Source: Breviolum minutum Mf 1.05b.01 (taxonomy: Eukaryota; Sar; Dinophyceae; Suessiales; Symbiodiniaceae). From it: DNA of 64,000 bases. This document shows positions 41,410-51,854 of the stretch, one piece after another. Position numbers and translations under genes: made by a program. Below the pieces are notes generated by a model, which was not told the DNA's origin, made no database searches, and saw nothing but the letters and a program-made list of their open reading frames with translations. How positions within the stretch are numbered: position 1 is the first letter of the stretch; the number at the start of each line of letters is the position of its first letter. The stretch lies in the NCBI GenBank assembly GCA_000507305.1, contig DF239126.1:124001-188000 (forward strand), written 5' to 3'.

Positions 41410-41990
41410 TCTGATCCGTCCGTCCCATCGTGGGTTTACCCGGGGAAGTTAATTGAAACGGAAAAACATCTGAACCAAACCATCATTTTCAAGTTCTATG
41501 TTGATTTTGGGGTGTGTTCCTGGCGGCTCTGGCTGCTTGTGAAAGCGGGAGTGTTGGAACCGTGGTGTCTTTTCAGGATTCTGACGGGTCCGTGGTATCA
41601 CGACGGAGTCTTGTCAACTTTCACATGGCAGAAGTCGTCAAAATATATCAGCCCCCACACACAACAGCAAATTCCTCAATAGAGGATCTTTTAGTATCTA
41701 ACGCTGTGGATATCCAATGGAAATTTCTAGGTATCCATAAACTCATCCATCATTTTAAGGATTATTTTAGGTAAAACTATACGTTCAATCAAAAGCAACC
41801 ATAAACTCATCCATCATTTTTGGTAAATCCACTTCTATACATAGGTCGTATCCCTCTAGCCATGACTGTGGAGAAATAATACATCTATCAATGCTGAACA
41901 GAAGATCTGGAGGAACTTTTTTCGAAACATCGAAGTCTCTTCATCTTCAAATGAGCCAGGAATAAAACCTTCAGATACGTTCCATTTTAC
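41410..41990. other. unassigned
   Basis: Overlapping plus frames of 97 and 86 codons at 41389-41774 (FLAALAACESGSVGTVVS) show no clear family; AT-rich after 41750. CATAAACTCATCCATCATTTT is repeated at 41736 and 41803. Confidence 0.32.
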
Positions 41991-41995
41991 TGGAC

Positions 41996-42139
41996 TGGTT
42001 CTTTAGTAAGGATCCTTATTTCATTGTTTATCAGCTTATCATAACTAACCCCCATTTAATTGGGTAGTACATATAATCCCCATTCAATTGGGTAGTGTGT
42101 ATACATATATAATCCATATAATATAAACAACTAACAACC
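41996..42139. mobile_element. family J element
   Basis: GGTTCTTTAGTAAGGATCC, TTAATTGGGTAGTACATATA, CCATTCAATTGGGTAGTG, AACAACTAACAACCGG. Confidence 0.58.
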
Positions 42140-42985
42140 GGGGCCCTGAACTTCCAATGGGGGCCCTGAAATTTTTGGAAATCCGCACCTGAAGGTCATG
42201 CAAAAGCTGCAAAGCCCATTGCCATTCACCTGAAAGGACTCGTGGATTTCACAACAACTCACCAAGTTGCTTAAAATGCCTCGGGGAATTGCGCCGGATC
42301 CTCCCATAATGATGTTTTTTCATGGAAAATTGGTGTATCTGCAATATGATCGTGTCCTTTCATTTAGGGTGATTTTCCACTAAACCATGATTATGGGAGA
42401 AAGGGTATCACTTGAAATTGTTTTACCTTTCAATTGAATAAATGTTTATGAACATGATGTTGGTTTTAAATGATCTTTGTGTTCAATATCTATGAAATGT
42501 AAAGACAAACTAGGATGGGAAATGTTTTGTTTAGTAAAAAAATCATCACCCTTCCAACTTTTAGTGATTTTTTTGGGGGTGGTGGTTGTGGGAGTTGAAA
42601 AATTTTGCCCGATAAACAAAGGAACTTCTGCAACATGGTTTTTGGGGTCGACGATTTTTGATTTAAAAAAAACGTTCAAAACCGTGGTATTGCAGAGAAG
42701 TGTGTTGATTATAACTAGTTATTTTTTGTGTGCAAAATATCTGAACAAAGATGGATAAACGACAACACACACAAATAAGAGCACACGAGAAGAAGGGAAA
42801 ATTTTTCCAAGATGCAATTATGTTGAGACACCATTCTTGCTTCAAATGTTCCTGAAGTATACCACTTAGATATGCAAATATGGATGGTTGGAAAAAAGGT
42901 AAGGATATTCTCCAACATGGTGATGAAACCATCTGAAAGGAATCAAACATCACCCCAAAAAACACACATCTGGGACAAAACAAAT
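42140..42985. other. no gene seen
   Basis: AT-rich unique DNA; two long minus frames at 42663-43001 lack family resemblance. Confidence 0.42.
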
Positions 42986-42989
42986 ACTC

Positions 42990-43114
42990 TATAGGATCCA
43001 TGTATGGTATATTTGCCTACATTTGGTCAATCGCTGTATGGGAATTTGCCCATTTTATCCCAGGCAGTTTTACCTTTGGAAAATATACCAATACGACATG
43101 TAGGTAAGTATACC
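42990..43114. mobile_element. family A element
   Basis: ATAGGATCCATGTATGG, TATATTTGCCTACATTTGG, CATGTAGGTAAGTATACCC. Confidence 0.66.
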
Positions 43115-43142
43115 CTAAGAAGTGGTGTATTTTTTTCCGCGC

Positions 43143-43207
43143 CTGCCCTTTCGCAGGCTCCAATAGCTGAAGTACTCAGATCTTGTCGGTAGATCAGTCT
43201 TGCAGAC
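43143..43207 (-). CDS. PPR exon, linker and helix A
   Basis: Sixty-five nt with one partial base at each end, SARLIYRQDLSTSAIGACER then A. D.ST.AIGACERA is the signature of dinoflagellate-type PPR helix A. Acceptor CCTCAG|G, GC donor GGCAG|GCGCGG. A family A element lies 29 bp downstream. Confidence 0.65.
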
Positions 43208-43335
43208 CTGAGGGTCCGCAGGGTCCGCATGGGATTGGGTATACCTGCATCTTCTAGATATATATATGTAAATTTTCTGCCTTTTGGTAGGTTTTTCTTG
43301 TGAATTTCAGCACACATTTTACACGCAAAAGGAAG

Positions 43336-43408
43336 ATCCAGGTATTTACCTACTAATTTACCATACAAATCAACCAAATCTAGGTAAATATACCATAAAT
43401 CCTATGGG
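43336..43408. mobile_element. family A element, short
   Basis: GGTATTTACCTACTAATTTA, TCTAGGTAAATATACC, AAATCCTATGGG. Confidence 0.68.
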
Positions 43409-43409
43409 T

Positions 43410-43825
43410 AATTTAGCATCACTATCAGAACATGGAGCAATCCTAGCCCAAGATGGCTGAAGAGGTAGATCATTTCTTTGAAGCTATATTTCAGCAACCT
43501 GGAAGACAATTCAAGCAAATGTAGGTAAATATATCATACATGGATCCTTTGGATGATGCAGAAAATCCTCCAAAGACTAGAAGTCTTGAGACTTTTTGGA
43601 GGATTTCTGGTGATACCGTGATACCACTTTTTCACCTATGTTAGGTGATCGCGTATATCTAGTTTTTTTGTCATCACACTGGGTATACGAATTTTTCAAC
43701 CAAATCTCCTCAAGGTTTTTTCAACACATGCAGTATTTGAAACATTTTGAAACCACAATGAGCAGTGTTCAAAACCATTACCTCCCCTCCATTGTAGTGG
43801 TGGATAAATACGGAAAATTTTCATC
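43410..43825. other. no gene seen
   Basis: A arm fragment at 43517-43548 and a local hairpin AAAATCCTCCAAAGACT with TTTTGGAGGATTTCTGG near 43561-43614. Confidence 0.45.
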
Positions 43826-43885
43826 ATGGCTTATCAGAGTCCCCCATATAGCTGGGTAGTATCATCCCCTATCTAAACTAAATAA
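43826..43885. mobile_element. family J fragment
   Basis: CCCCCATATAGCTGGGTAGT, ATCATCCCCTATCTAAAC. Confidence 0.5.
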
Positions 43886-44154
43886 CAGGGGGTTTTAATG
43901 ACTGCTTACACTGATGTAGATGTGATTGTCTTCTTGATCAGTCTGGACATTTTTTTTGCACAGCTCAGATTTTGATTGGTTGATGTCATGTTGTTTTTTT
44001 TCTGTAGAAAAGGGGCAACCAACCGTATACCTATACCCCAAGTTCTACATGTAGGCGTTGATGCATTGAATGGACCTGGTAAGATGGAAGACCACTATTT
44101 GAGTTTGAACAAAAATAAAACCCAAATACAATGATGTAAAAGGTGGATGTATAT

Positions 44155-44449
44155 CCCAAAAACCAATCCGTGGGGCTTTTGTCGAAGGAAGTTTAGAAGT
44201 CTAACTTCCGACAATATGGACAGTAGAAAAGCAGAATAGAGAAGTCAAGTCAGCAGAAAGAAGACTAGAAAAAAGATCAACACGCGAGTAGAGTCACCAG
44301 AAAGAAGATACACACGCGCCAAGTGTTAGGAAAGGTGCAAATCGCTTTGTTTTTTCAATGATTCGTGGCTCCTGATGTTCGAAAAGTAGGCTCGTTGAAG
44401 CGGCGGGTCGGAGATAGCAGTTCATGCAGAGAAATGAAAAATGGCACGG
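44155..44449. repeat. leader of a dinoflagellate-type repeat element
   Basis: Purine-rich GCAGAAAGAAGAC units (twice CAGAAAGAAGA), then AATCGCTTTG and GCGGCGGGTC. The minus frame through it reads YLRPAASTSLLFEHQEPRI and continues EKTKRFAPFLT, reminiscent of repeated hypothetical ORFs in dinoflagellate gene sets; I recall this from experience and cannot check it. Confidence 0.5.
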
Positions 44450-44840
44450 GTGTGGCGCGAAGCACATTTGTAAGTCAAAATGTACAAAACACATCAAAAC
44501 ACCACATTCCCGGAGCAATTTTTGAAGTTCCAATTTGGAAAAATGGCGCGCCTTTGTGACGCGAAGCAAATTTGCATGACAAAATGCACAAAACACCACA
44601 TGCTCGGGCAACTTTTTGAATTTCAGATTAGATGTCGAAAAATCACGCGCCGCTGCGGCGCGAAGCACATTGGTAAGTCAAAATGCACAAAACACCACAT
44701 GCTCGGCCACTTTTTGAACTTCAGATGTCGAAAAATCGCACGCCGCTGTGGCGCGAAGCACATTTGTAAATAAAACTGCACAAAACACCCGTCGTTTTGG
44801 CACACTTTTGGACCTTCCGATGTGGAAAAGGTGTCCGACA
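44450..44840. repeat. ~95 bp tandem repeat, four units
   Basis: Each unit has GCGCGAAGCACATTTGTAAG, then AAAATGCACAAAACACC, a CACATGCTCGG part and TTCAGATGTCGAAAAAT. Minus frames read F/C-rich peptides such as HVVFCAFCHANLL and MCFAPQRR. Probably not a functional gene. Confidence 0.85.
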
Positions 44841-44844
44841 GAAG

Positions 44845-45900
44845 AGATAGATAGATTGATACTCAATCAGTCAGTAATCAATCAGTCAATCAACCAGTTA
44901 GTCAATTAGTCAGTTCTTGACGTAGTCAGTTAGCAAGTAAACTGGATAGATTGATACTCAATCAGTCAAGTAACCAATCAATCAGTTAGTCAATTAGCTA
45001 GTGAGTGAATCAATCACCTAGTCAATCAGTCAGTTCGTCAATCAATCAATCAATCAATCAAACAATCAATCAATCAATCAATCAACCAATCACTCAGTCA
45101 GTCAGTCAGTTAGTCAGTTAGCTAGTTAGTCAGTAAACTAGTTAGTCAGTTAGTCTACTAGCTAGTTAGTCAGTTAGTGAGGAAGTCAACTAGTCAGTTA
45201 GTCGCTTAGCTAGTTAGTCAGTTAACTAGTTAGTCAGTTGGTCAGTGAGGCAGTCAACTAGCTAGTTAGTCATGTGGTCAATCAGACAGTTAGTCAGTTA
45301 CTCAGTTGGCCAGTTAATCCGTTAGCAGCTAGTCAGCTACCCAAGCTAGTCAGTCGGTCAGTCAGTAAGTCAATTAGTCTGTTAGTCACTTGGTCCATCC
45401 ATCAATCAGTCAGTTGGTCAGTTAGCTAGTTAGTCAGTTAACTAGTTAGTCAGTTGGTCAGTCTGTCAACTAGCTAATTAGTCAGTAAGTCAGTCAGGAA
45501 GTCAATTCGTCAGTTGGCTAGTTAGTCAGTTAACTAGTCAGTAAGTCAAGTAGTACATTAGTCAGTTAGTCCATCAATGAATTAGGCAGTTACTCAGTTA
45601 GCTAATTAGTCAGTTAGTCAGCTAACTAGTTTGGCAGTTCACTAGTTAGTCAGGTAGCCAGTTAGTCAGTGAGTCAGTTCGTAAGCTTGTCACTTACTCC
45701 TGTAGTCAGTTCAATAGTTAGTCAGTTCATTAGTGTGTCAAGTAGTCAGCTAGTCAGTTAATCAACGAGTCCGTTAGTCAATTACTCAGTTAGTCAGTTC
45801 GTCAGTTAGCTAGTTAGTCAGTGAGTCAGTCAGTCAGTCAGTCAGTAAGTCAATTAGTCAGTTCGTCGGTTAATCAATTAGTCAATTAGTCAGTTAGAAC
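44845..45900. repeat. degenerate AGTC/AGTT tetranucleotide satellite, ~1 kb
   Basis: Long run of 4-bp-register units AGTC, AGTT, AATC, GGTC and AGCT, with variation throughout and an AATC-pure patch at 45038-45085. Starts immediately after the 95-bp tandem repeat. TTGATACTCAATCAGTCA occurs twice near its start. Confidence 0.92.
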
Positions 45901-46009
45901 ATTGGACAGATTGTCAATGTTTTTGCTTTGTCATCTGTGATCCACAACAACCAATCTCTCCTATAGGTTTCCTATTCTTGAAACTTCCGCCACCGCCTCG
46001 TGCGGTACT

Positions 46010-46094
46010 ACTGGTATATTTTCCAACTAATTTACCCATCAACATGTCCCCATTCTCATGTAGGGGTAAAATATTTATAGATGCCTTGCATGGT
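46010..46094. mobile_element. family A element, partial
   Basis: TGGTATATTTTCCAACTAA, CTCATGTAGGGGTAAAATA, TTGCATGG. Confidence 0.5.
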
Positions 46095-46099
46095 GTATC

Positions 46100-46480
46100 T
46101 CAATGTAAATCTGAAATATCTGAGCCAACTCAGTTCTTGGGCTGACCAAGATTGACCTACCAGTTCTTCATTAATATGTGCCCTTGAGTCTAAACTCCTA
46201 TATTTTTTCGATATAATAGCGGAGGTTCACAACCCCAATAGTTGATGTTCAGTGGGATGACCATCCACAATTTAAGGAGTTTAGACCCGGGCCGGACACA
46301 TATAGGGTTTGAAACATTTCCCCCATGCAAGGAAGAACCAAGCAGAAACAAAAAGAAACCAACCTTCGACGGCGAAATTTCTCTGATCTTCCTCCCGGTT
46401 AATAACCCCTAAAAATGAGGGTGGCAGGTTCCCGTCGCTGTTGTCATCACAAAAAAAATTCACAACTCTCAACGACACCA
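46100..46480. other. no gene seen
   Basis: Unique DNA. Confidence 0.45.
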
Positions 46481-46484
46481 ACCA

Positions 46485-46560
46485 TGAGGATCAGCTGGGC
46501 CCTCTGAAGGGTGAACCTGTATTTTGCAGGGATGTTTTGGTCCCGATGCCCGTTTTCAGG
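46485..46560. mobile_element. family E fragment
   Basis: GAGGATCAGCTGGGCCCTC, GAAGGGTGAACCTGTATTTT, GCAGGGATGTTTTGGTCC. Confidence 0.55.
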
Positions 46561-46906
46561 GTCAGGACATTTGAAGGATAACAAAAAATTGAAAACTCCT
46601 AGTGCCTCCCCTAAGAATCCTCCTAATGACACCCCTGAACCTCTAAAAACAGGTGGTTTTGACACCCCGGCGTACATATTTCACTTCAAAAAATCCCATC
46701 CCCCCAAAAAAAGGTCAGACAAAGTCCCAGCAAAATAGTTTGGCGATACAGCCGTACTGCATGTTTCTTCATATTTGCCTTTCTGATCAAAAAAAGGATC
46801 ATGCTGTGGATTTTTGATTTCTAAGGCATCAAGATGCCTTAGATTGGCTCAAAACACGCGTTTCCATATTTTCCCCCATAAAAACGCCCAAAAACGCCTC
46901 CACAAC

Positions 46907-46955
46907 TTTGGCTCCATGAGATTTTGCAAAAGTTGCAAGGCTTCTAGCCAACAAC
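46907..46955 (-). CDS. PPR exon, helix B
   Basis: After two partial bases the frame reads CWLEALQLLQNLMEPK; W.EALQLL..LM is a canonical PPR helix B. Acceptor GTCCAG|G. Donor either CCAAA|GTTGTG (given here) or AG|GCGTTT nine bases further, which would extend the exon to 46898. Confidence 0.6.
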
Positions 46956-47203
46956 CTGGACCCGTTTTGGATACACCAATGAAGATGAATGGCTGGAACC
47001 CAAAGTCATGGAGGTTTGGTTGGAAGATCCTGGAATCCTTTCATAAAAATGGGCGATTTGTAGGTGAACCAGCCGTGGATTTCTTCCAGGGTGTAGGAAT
47101 TGGTGAAATCACCAGGGTGATATTCTATCCCATAGGCTTCGTAATACAGTAGTAAGTTTATTACACATATGAAAAGTTGAGATTGGCAGTTTATCTACCA
47201 TTT

Positions 47204-47304
47204 GGGTGTGTCCTTAAATGGTGGTACCCCCAAATCATCCATTTTAATAGGGTTTTCCATTATAAACCATCCATTTTTGGGTACCACTAGTTTTGGAAAC
47301 ACCC
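47204..47304. mobile_element. family G element
   Basis: GGGTGTGTCC..GGTGGTACCCCCAAATC left, TTGGGTACCACTAGTTTTGG then AAACACCC right, TCCATTTTAATAGGG core. First of three copies. Confidence 0.78.
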
Positions 47305-47351
47305 ATTGATTTATGACCCTGTCTTTTAAAATACATCCCCATGGGTGGTGA

Positions 47352-47446
47352 GCTGGATGTCTACTACTTCCCCATCTGAAAAAGATGCGCAGGTCAAATT
47401 GTTCATCATCTTTGTAGGGTGAAAAAACTATTTAAAAACCCACCAG
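47352..47446. mobile_element. family B element, left arm degraded
   Basis: CCCCATCTGAAAAAGATGCG, CAGGTCAAATTGTTCATC, AAACCCACCAG. Confidence 0.52.
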
Positions 47447-47449
47447 TTT

Positions 47450-47855
47450 TAGCAGAACTTCCCAATATTCTAGCTTCCACCTCTTAATTGAAACCACCTT
47501 CTTAAAAATATTTGAAACCTAAACTCCAAACCTTCATCCAACGATGAAGGAACCCATTGGGATTGGTAATATTCCTAGAAACCCCAAGGCCAACCATGCA
47601 TCCTCGTTTTAAACTGGATGCTGATTCCAAATATTTACAATTGAAATGGTTGGAAATGACAAAAAAAAACATCCATTTTCAAACTGGTTCTTTGGGGTTC
47701 CAGGATTTACCTCATCCAAAAACTTACCCCTCAAAACTTCTTCGTCTGAGGACCAAAAGGTTTAAAATCCACTCTTCCATTAGTCCAATCGCTCGATGGT
47801 CCGGTACATTTATATACTGTATATAAAAATATACAGAAATATCTATCCCCAAACA
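47450..47855. other. no firm gene
   Basis: Family E remnant at 47755-47806 (CACTCTTCCATTAG, CCAATCGCTCGATGG); otherwise AT-rich. Confidence 0.4.
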
Positions 47856-47860
47856 AACCA

Positions 47861-47996
47861 CAAGGCGGGCCCCTACGATCGTTATAAATGGGGTGAAACA
47901 AGCCCTATAAGTAGAGTTACAATCCCAGTTACCCATTTATTTTCGGCCAGTTACAGGGGCCTTATGATAAGTCCATTTACAAGTGGTGTGACGGGG
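47861..47996. mobile_element. family D element, right end altered
   Basis: CAAGGCGGGCCCCTACGATC, GTTATAAATGGGGTG, CATTTATTTTCGGCCAG; ends in GACGGGGGGGG, followed by a G-run repeat GGGGGGGTCAACTG (twice). Confidence 0.7.
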
Positions 47997-48065
47997 GGGG
48001 TCAACTGCCCGGGGGGGGTCAACTGGATATCTGGCCTGGTTTCATCACCGCCCAGCCATCCGCAC

Positions 48066-48105
48066 CTGCATCTTCCAGAGTTTGAAAGCATGCACTACAC
48101 GTCGC
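48066..48105 (-). CDS. PPR-like exon, helix B
   Basis: Acceptor TTCAAAG|G and donor GATGCAG|GTGCGG are both good. The best frame reads RRVVHAFKLWKMQ, a helix B of the form AF.L...M; a second frame (ATCSACFQTLEDA) is also open, so the phase is not certain. Confidence 0.45.
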
Positions 48106-48244
48106 CTTTGAACCGTGGAAACGTTTCCACGTTTCCGGTCCAGGCAGCAATTTTCTGAAAAACCAACGGATTTTTGGGGGGAAGGGATTTATGTTACAGG
48201 ACGAATGGGAGAATTTGTGATGCTCCTCTTTTTTGGTCACATCT

Positions 48245-48325
48245 ATTTAAAAGGGGGAGAATGAATCTGTATTTCGTAGGGGTGTTTAGTCCTCAAAATG
48301 ACGCCTGTTTTGAGGGGTTTTCGGG
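48245..48325. mobile_element. family E fragment
   Basis: GAATGAATCTGTATTTCG, TAGTCCTCAAAATGACGCC, TTTTGAGGGGTTTTCGGG. Confidence 0.55.
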
Positions 48326-48430
48326 TAGGAACAATACAAGAAACCAATGTCTCAAATCGGCGGATTTCGTGGATTTCCACAAAATTTCACCCCAAGTCTC
48401 AACTTTATAATTTCAGAGATTTTGTGAAGG

Positions 48431-48531
48431 GCACCCTCCCTGAAACTAACCATGACATAGCCCCTGAAAATTGGCTATCCCAAACCATCCATTTTTGGTC
48501 ATTTTTGGGGGCAAACAGTTTCAGGGAGTGA
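48431..48531. mobile_element. family C element
   Basis: CACCCTCCCTGAAACTAACC, CATAGCCCCTGAAAATTGG, ACAGTTTCAGGGAGTG. Confidence 0.76.
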
Positions 48532-48539
48532 ATCCGATC

Positions 48540-49130
48540 ATGATGATTCCGGGAATCAAAACGAAGGTTTTTTTCAAGTTGTGATCTGACAAGACTTGGG
48601 TTCCATGTACTGGAAATTTGAATGATGGAACCTTCAACAGCTGGAAAACGATTGACGCTATATAAAATTTCAGCACTGAAAAGACTTAAAGAGGCGGACA
48701 ATTGGCATCGTTTCCCTTCAGGACTGCAAATTGATCCAACCATCCTGGTACATCTAGTTGGCCGTTGTCTACTGCCATCTGTTTTTCATCAGAATTTCAC
48801 ATCAACTAACCCTTTTGTTTGGAGCTAGATCTCATTTTTCCCTGATCCAAACGTCAGCACCAACTTGAGGATGATTGAAAAAACAACTTCCTTCTCAGGT
48901 GGGATATGTGACCGTTTGAGGCAAACTATCTACCAACCCAAGGGGAGGAGCAGCCGCCAGCAATTTTCGCGGGTAAAAATTCACCTGAATTCTGAGCTGA
49001 GTTTGTCATGATTTCGTTGTGAAAACACGCAAGCAATAGAAAAAATCAGCACAAATCATCAAATTATATATCATGATGTGATCATCACAATCATCCGATC
49101 AAAAAAAGGATTATACCAACATAGACCCCA
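48540..49130. other. no gene seen
   Basis: Unique AT-rich DNA. Confidence 0.42.
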
Positions 49131-49139
49131 GATAGCAAA

Positions 49140-49530
49140 AAACAATTTTTGTGTTCTCAAAGGCACCACATCCACTCCCCCAAAGTTGTTCGTCATCCCC
49201 CCTCCCACCACAGCACACTACAACGGCACCCAACAATGGCATCACATCCAGTCCTCCAAAGTTGGTCATTACCCTCCCCCCCCAACCAAAACACACTGCA
49301 ATGGCACCCAGCAATGGCACCACATCCACTCCCGCAAAGTTGGTCGTCACCCTCCCCCCAACCATAACACACTGCAATGGCACCCGGCAACGGCACCCAG
49401 CAATGGCACCAGGTCCACTCAACCATAGCACCCTGCAATGGCACCACGTTCACTCAACCATAGCACACTACAATGGCACCCTGCAATGGCACCACGTCCA
49501 ATGGCGTTTTGGTGCCACGTCCAATGCGCA
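49140..49530. repeat. CAATGGCACCA-type tandem repeat
   Basis: About three units of ~83 bp carrying CACATCCACTCC..CAAAGTTGGTC and CACTGCAATGGCACC, then shorter ~40 bp units. C-rich; open in most frames on both strands for that reason. Confidence 0.88.
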
Positions 49531-49759
49531 AAAGTGGTTCGTCGCCCTCCCCCCCCATTGGAAGTAAGAACCCCTATAGCTATCGCTATCTGGGGGTTTT
49601 ATATGATATACTACTGCAAGTATATGTGTAGTACGTGTAGGAGATATTTCGTAGCAAATGTCAAGTCTTGAGCCATTATTCTCCAAATTTGTTCAATATT
49701 TCTCTACCACCGAAAAATCCCAAGAAAGCCCAACCGCGGTTTTTCTTCGCCAAGGTGAC

Positions 49760-49800
49760 CCAAAAATCATCCAAGAGTTTGAGCCTGAGGATCATCCACG
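49760..49800 (-). CDS. PPR-like exon, helix B
   Basis: Two bases plus WMILRLKLLDDFW, phase 0 end, donor TTTGG|GTCACC. W...L.LLDDF fits helix B. The acceptor AGCTCAG|C falls 17 bp after the end of a truncated family D copy (49818). Confidence 0.45.
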
Positions 49801-49817
49801 CTGAGCTGGTGTCCCCA

Positions 49818-49905
49818 CAAGGTGGGCCCCTTGCCAAATGGATATATAGAGTTATGTTATTTCACCCCTAATAAAATAACCGAAAATCAATGGGTTGGGT
49901 CACAC
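49818..49905. mobile_element. family D left part
   Basis: CAAGGTGGGCCCCTTGCC, TTATTTCACCCCTAATAAAA, CGAAAATCAATGGG; right half missing. Confidence 0.65.
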
Positions 49906-49939
49906 AAAAATAATAAAAATATGAAAGAAGTATGAAGTT

Positions 49940-50015
49940 TTCCGGTGGTTTGTTTTGTTGTTACCACCCAATTTGTGAAATAAAATCAAAAATTTGGATC
50001 ATTTGCCACAAGTGC
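49940..50015. mobile_element. family B fragment
   Basis: CCGGTGGTTTGTTTTGTTG, AATTTGGATCATTTGCC. Confidence 0.35.
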
Positions 50016-50327
50016 TGGGGAGATTCACCACAAACAAAGCTTCAAACCCATCAGAAAGGAGGCGTGTTTCTACTTTTTTTGGACCTGGAAAACAGCCGTT
50101 GCGACGTTCATTTCCATCAACTTTTACTTCTAAAAAAAAAGCAATCCAGTTGCCTGAAAAATGGTACTTTCCTATGGTTTTCCAGGGATGTGCTTATGTT
50201 TTTCCGTCCACTTTTGGATTTAAGGCCGGGCAAACCACCGCGATTTAAGGGGTCATGGCACCCAATGGGTTCCTTCCGAGTAGGGAACTAGAAAAAAAAC
50301 ACGTTACAACGCAACGGAAAAGGTGTT

Positions 50328-50539
50328 ACTAGCTCCCTAAAACTAACATACTGTTGATGGTTCAGAAATCCGGCTAAATATCTCATTATTTAAATACAGA
50401 GTTTTATACGTCACAGGTGGTTGTTTGGGATTTCTGAACCATCAACAGTAGCACCTGAAAATGGATGGTTGGAATACTAATTTCGTTTTGGGACCCGGCC
50501 TATTTTCAGCTGCGAAAATGTTAGTTTTAGGGAGTGTTA
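50328..50539. mobile_element. family C element containing a nested family H
   Basis: CTCCCTAAAACTAACATA, then H (50351-50448), then TAGCACCTGAAAATGG, GGCCTATTTTCAGCTGCG, TTAGTTTTAGGGAGTGTTA. Confidence 0.8.
50351..50448. mobile_element. family H element nested in C, TA duplicated
   Basis: CTGTTGATGGTTCAGAAATC to GATTTCTGAACCATCAACAG, TA immediately on both sides; the host C reads ACATA-GCACC in uninterrupted copies such as 56197. Confidence 0.85.
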
Positions 50540-50619
50540 CTTGGGATTTTCACCAATCTTCCTGTTTTTTTGTTGTGGAAAAAAGCATCTCAGAAGAAAA
50601 AGTCGACACCAAACCACCA

Positions 50620-50763
50620 ACCAACCAACCAACCAACCAACCAACCAACCAACCAACCAAGCCAGCCAGCCAGCCAGCCAGCCAGCCATTCAGCCAGCCA
50701 GCCAACCAACCAACCAACCACCCAGCCAGCCAGCCAGCCAACCAACCAACCAACCAACCAACC
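50620..50763. repeat. CCAA/CCAG tetranucleotide tract
   Basis: Alternating blocks of CCAA and CCAG; open in all plus frames as Gln/Pro/Thr/Asn or Ser repeats. Confidence 0.93.
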
Positions 50764-50801
50764 AGTACAGCAACCCCCAAAAAACTGTCGCTAAAACTTG
50801 C

Positions 50802-50851
50802 CTCTGTGGATCGTGTTGTCGTAGACGTTGAAGTTGCACATGTTGCACACG
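50802..50851 (-). CDS. possible PPR-like exon
   Basis: GC-balanced island with a strong GC-type donor (CAGAG|GCAAGT). Two minus frames are open; one reads [17 protein letters not shown]. Neither frame is decisive. Next to the CCAA/CCAG simple-sequence tract. Confidence 0.28.
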
Positions 50852-50870
50852 CTCTTTGGCATGTGAAATA

Positions 50871-51365
50871 AGTTGAAGGGAAAAAGGCCAGTGCAAATGT
50901 GACATTGACCTCCCGGAGAGTTGCACTTCCAGTTGGGGTTTTTGTTGAGGCTATCAGTTTTTCATGGAAAATGAACGGGTTTTTTACCCAAAGTCATGGG
51001 TTGGTGGATGGTGAACCGATGATTTTCCGGATTTCAATTGGGTGATTTTAAGGTTCCAGCCGTTAAATTTCCAGGGTGTAGCAACAAGGTACCTTTCTGG
51101 CTGACACTGGCAGGGGTCAAAAAGATATGAAACGACAAGACAAAGTTTATGCACTAAGGGAAACATCCCTCAAATTTATCATGCAATTGTTTGATCCCTG
51201 ATCTCCCAATCATTAAGGGAAACATCCTTCAAATCGATCAAAGATGTGCATCAAGTTTAATCCCCCCCAAAACCTGGTAATTTGAATGATCCCGAATAAC
51301 AACTTAACAACTTGATGTCCCCAAAGATGGGTTTTCACAACTCAAAAATGGAGTTCTATCCATTT
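50871..51365. other. no gene seen
   Basis: Unique DNA; AAGGGAAACATCC..TCAAAT is repeated at 51157 and 51214. Confidence 0.42.
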
Positions 51366-51410
51366 CGGATCAGCAGCGATTGGACCCTTTAAATGGAAGG
51401 GTGCCCCCCA
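51366..51410. mobile_element. family E fragment
   Basis: GGATCAGCAGCGATTGGACC, CTTTAAATGGAAGGGTG. Confidence 0.5.
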
Positions 51411-51742
51411 GGGATATTCGGCAATGGCACACATCAAGCTTTGAAGGCCGATGAGTTTTTTTTCGTTCAAAATCATGAAAACTCGGAAAAAAAAGTAAGA
51501 TAACAATGGAAAATCCATCCTTTTCATGAATAACTTCACTAGAAAATACGACTCTTCAACTGGTTTTTTTCCATCCTCATCTTGGTTTCCTGGAGTGTAG
51601 TTTTCAGGTAATTTACTAAAATGTGTATATTTTAGCAACCTGGATGGAGTAGCTTAGTGACCTGCCAAACTTTATCCCATGATGCCATGAGAAATCTCCC
51701 ATATACGCCTCGTTTTCTGTGCTGTTGAATGTTTGGGCGTAT

Positions 51743-51850
51743 CTAGTTGGTGGTTTTTCACCAACCCATCGAAAGAAATATGCGCAAGTCAAATTGGATC
51801 ATCATCCCCCACAAATGAGACTTTCCAAAAAATATTTGAGTTGCCACCTC
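51743..51850. mobile_element. family B element
   Basis: CTAGTTGGTGGTTTTTCACC, ATGCGCAAGTCAAATTGG, TTTGAGTTGCCACCTC. Confidence 0.7.
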
Positions 51851-51854
51851 CCCC

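Noticed and set aside
44294-44866. 124-codon Cys/Phe-rich minus frame
   Set aside because: Spans a 95-bp tandem repeat with changing frame between units; treated as a repeat, not a gene.
49140-49530. CRISPR-like regular repeats
   Set aside because: Units are contiguous with no unique spacers, and the genome is eukaryotic.
49078-49686. Several overlapping frames of 72-138 codons
   Set aside because: They follow the C-rich tandem repeat on both strands; no homology reading.
50461-50871. 136-codon Pro/Thr/Gln/Asn repeat frame
   Set aside because: CCAA/CCAG tetranucleotide tract, open in all plus frames.
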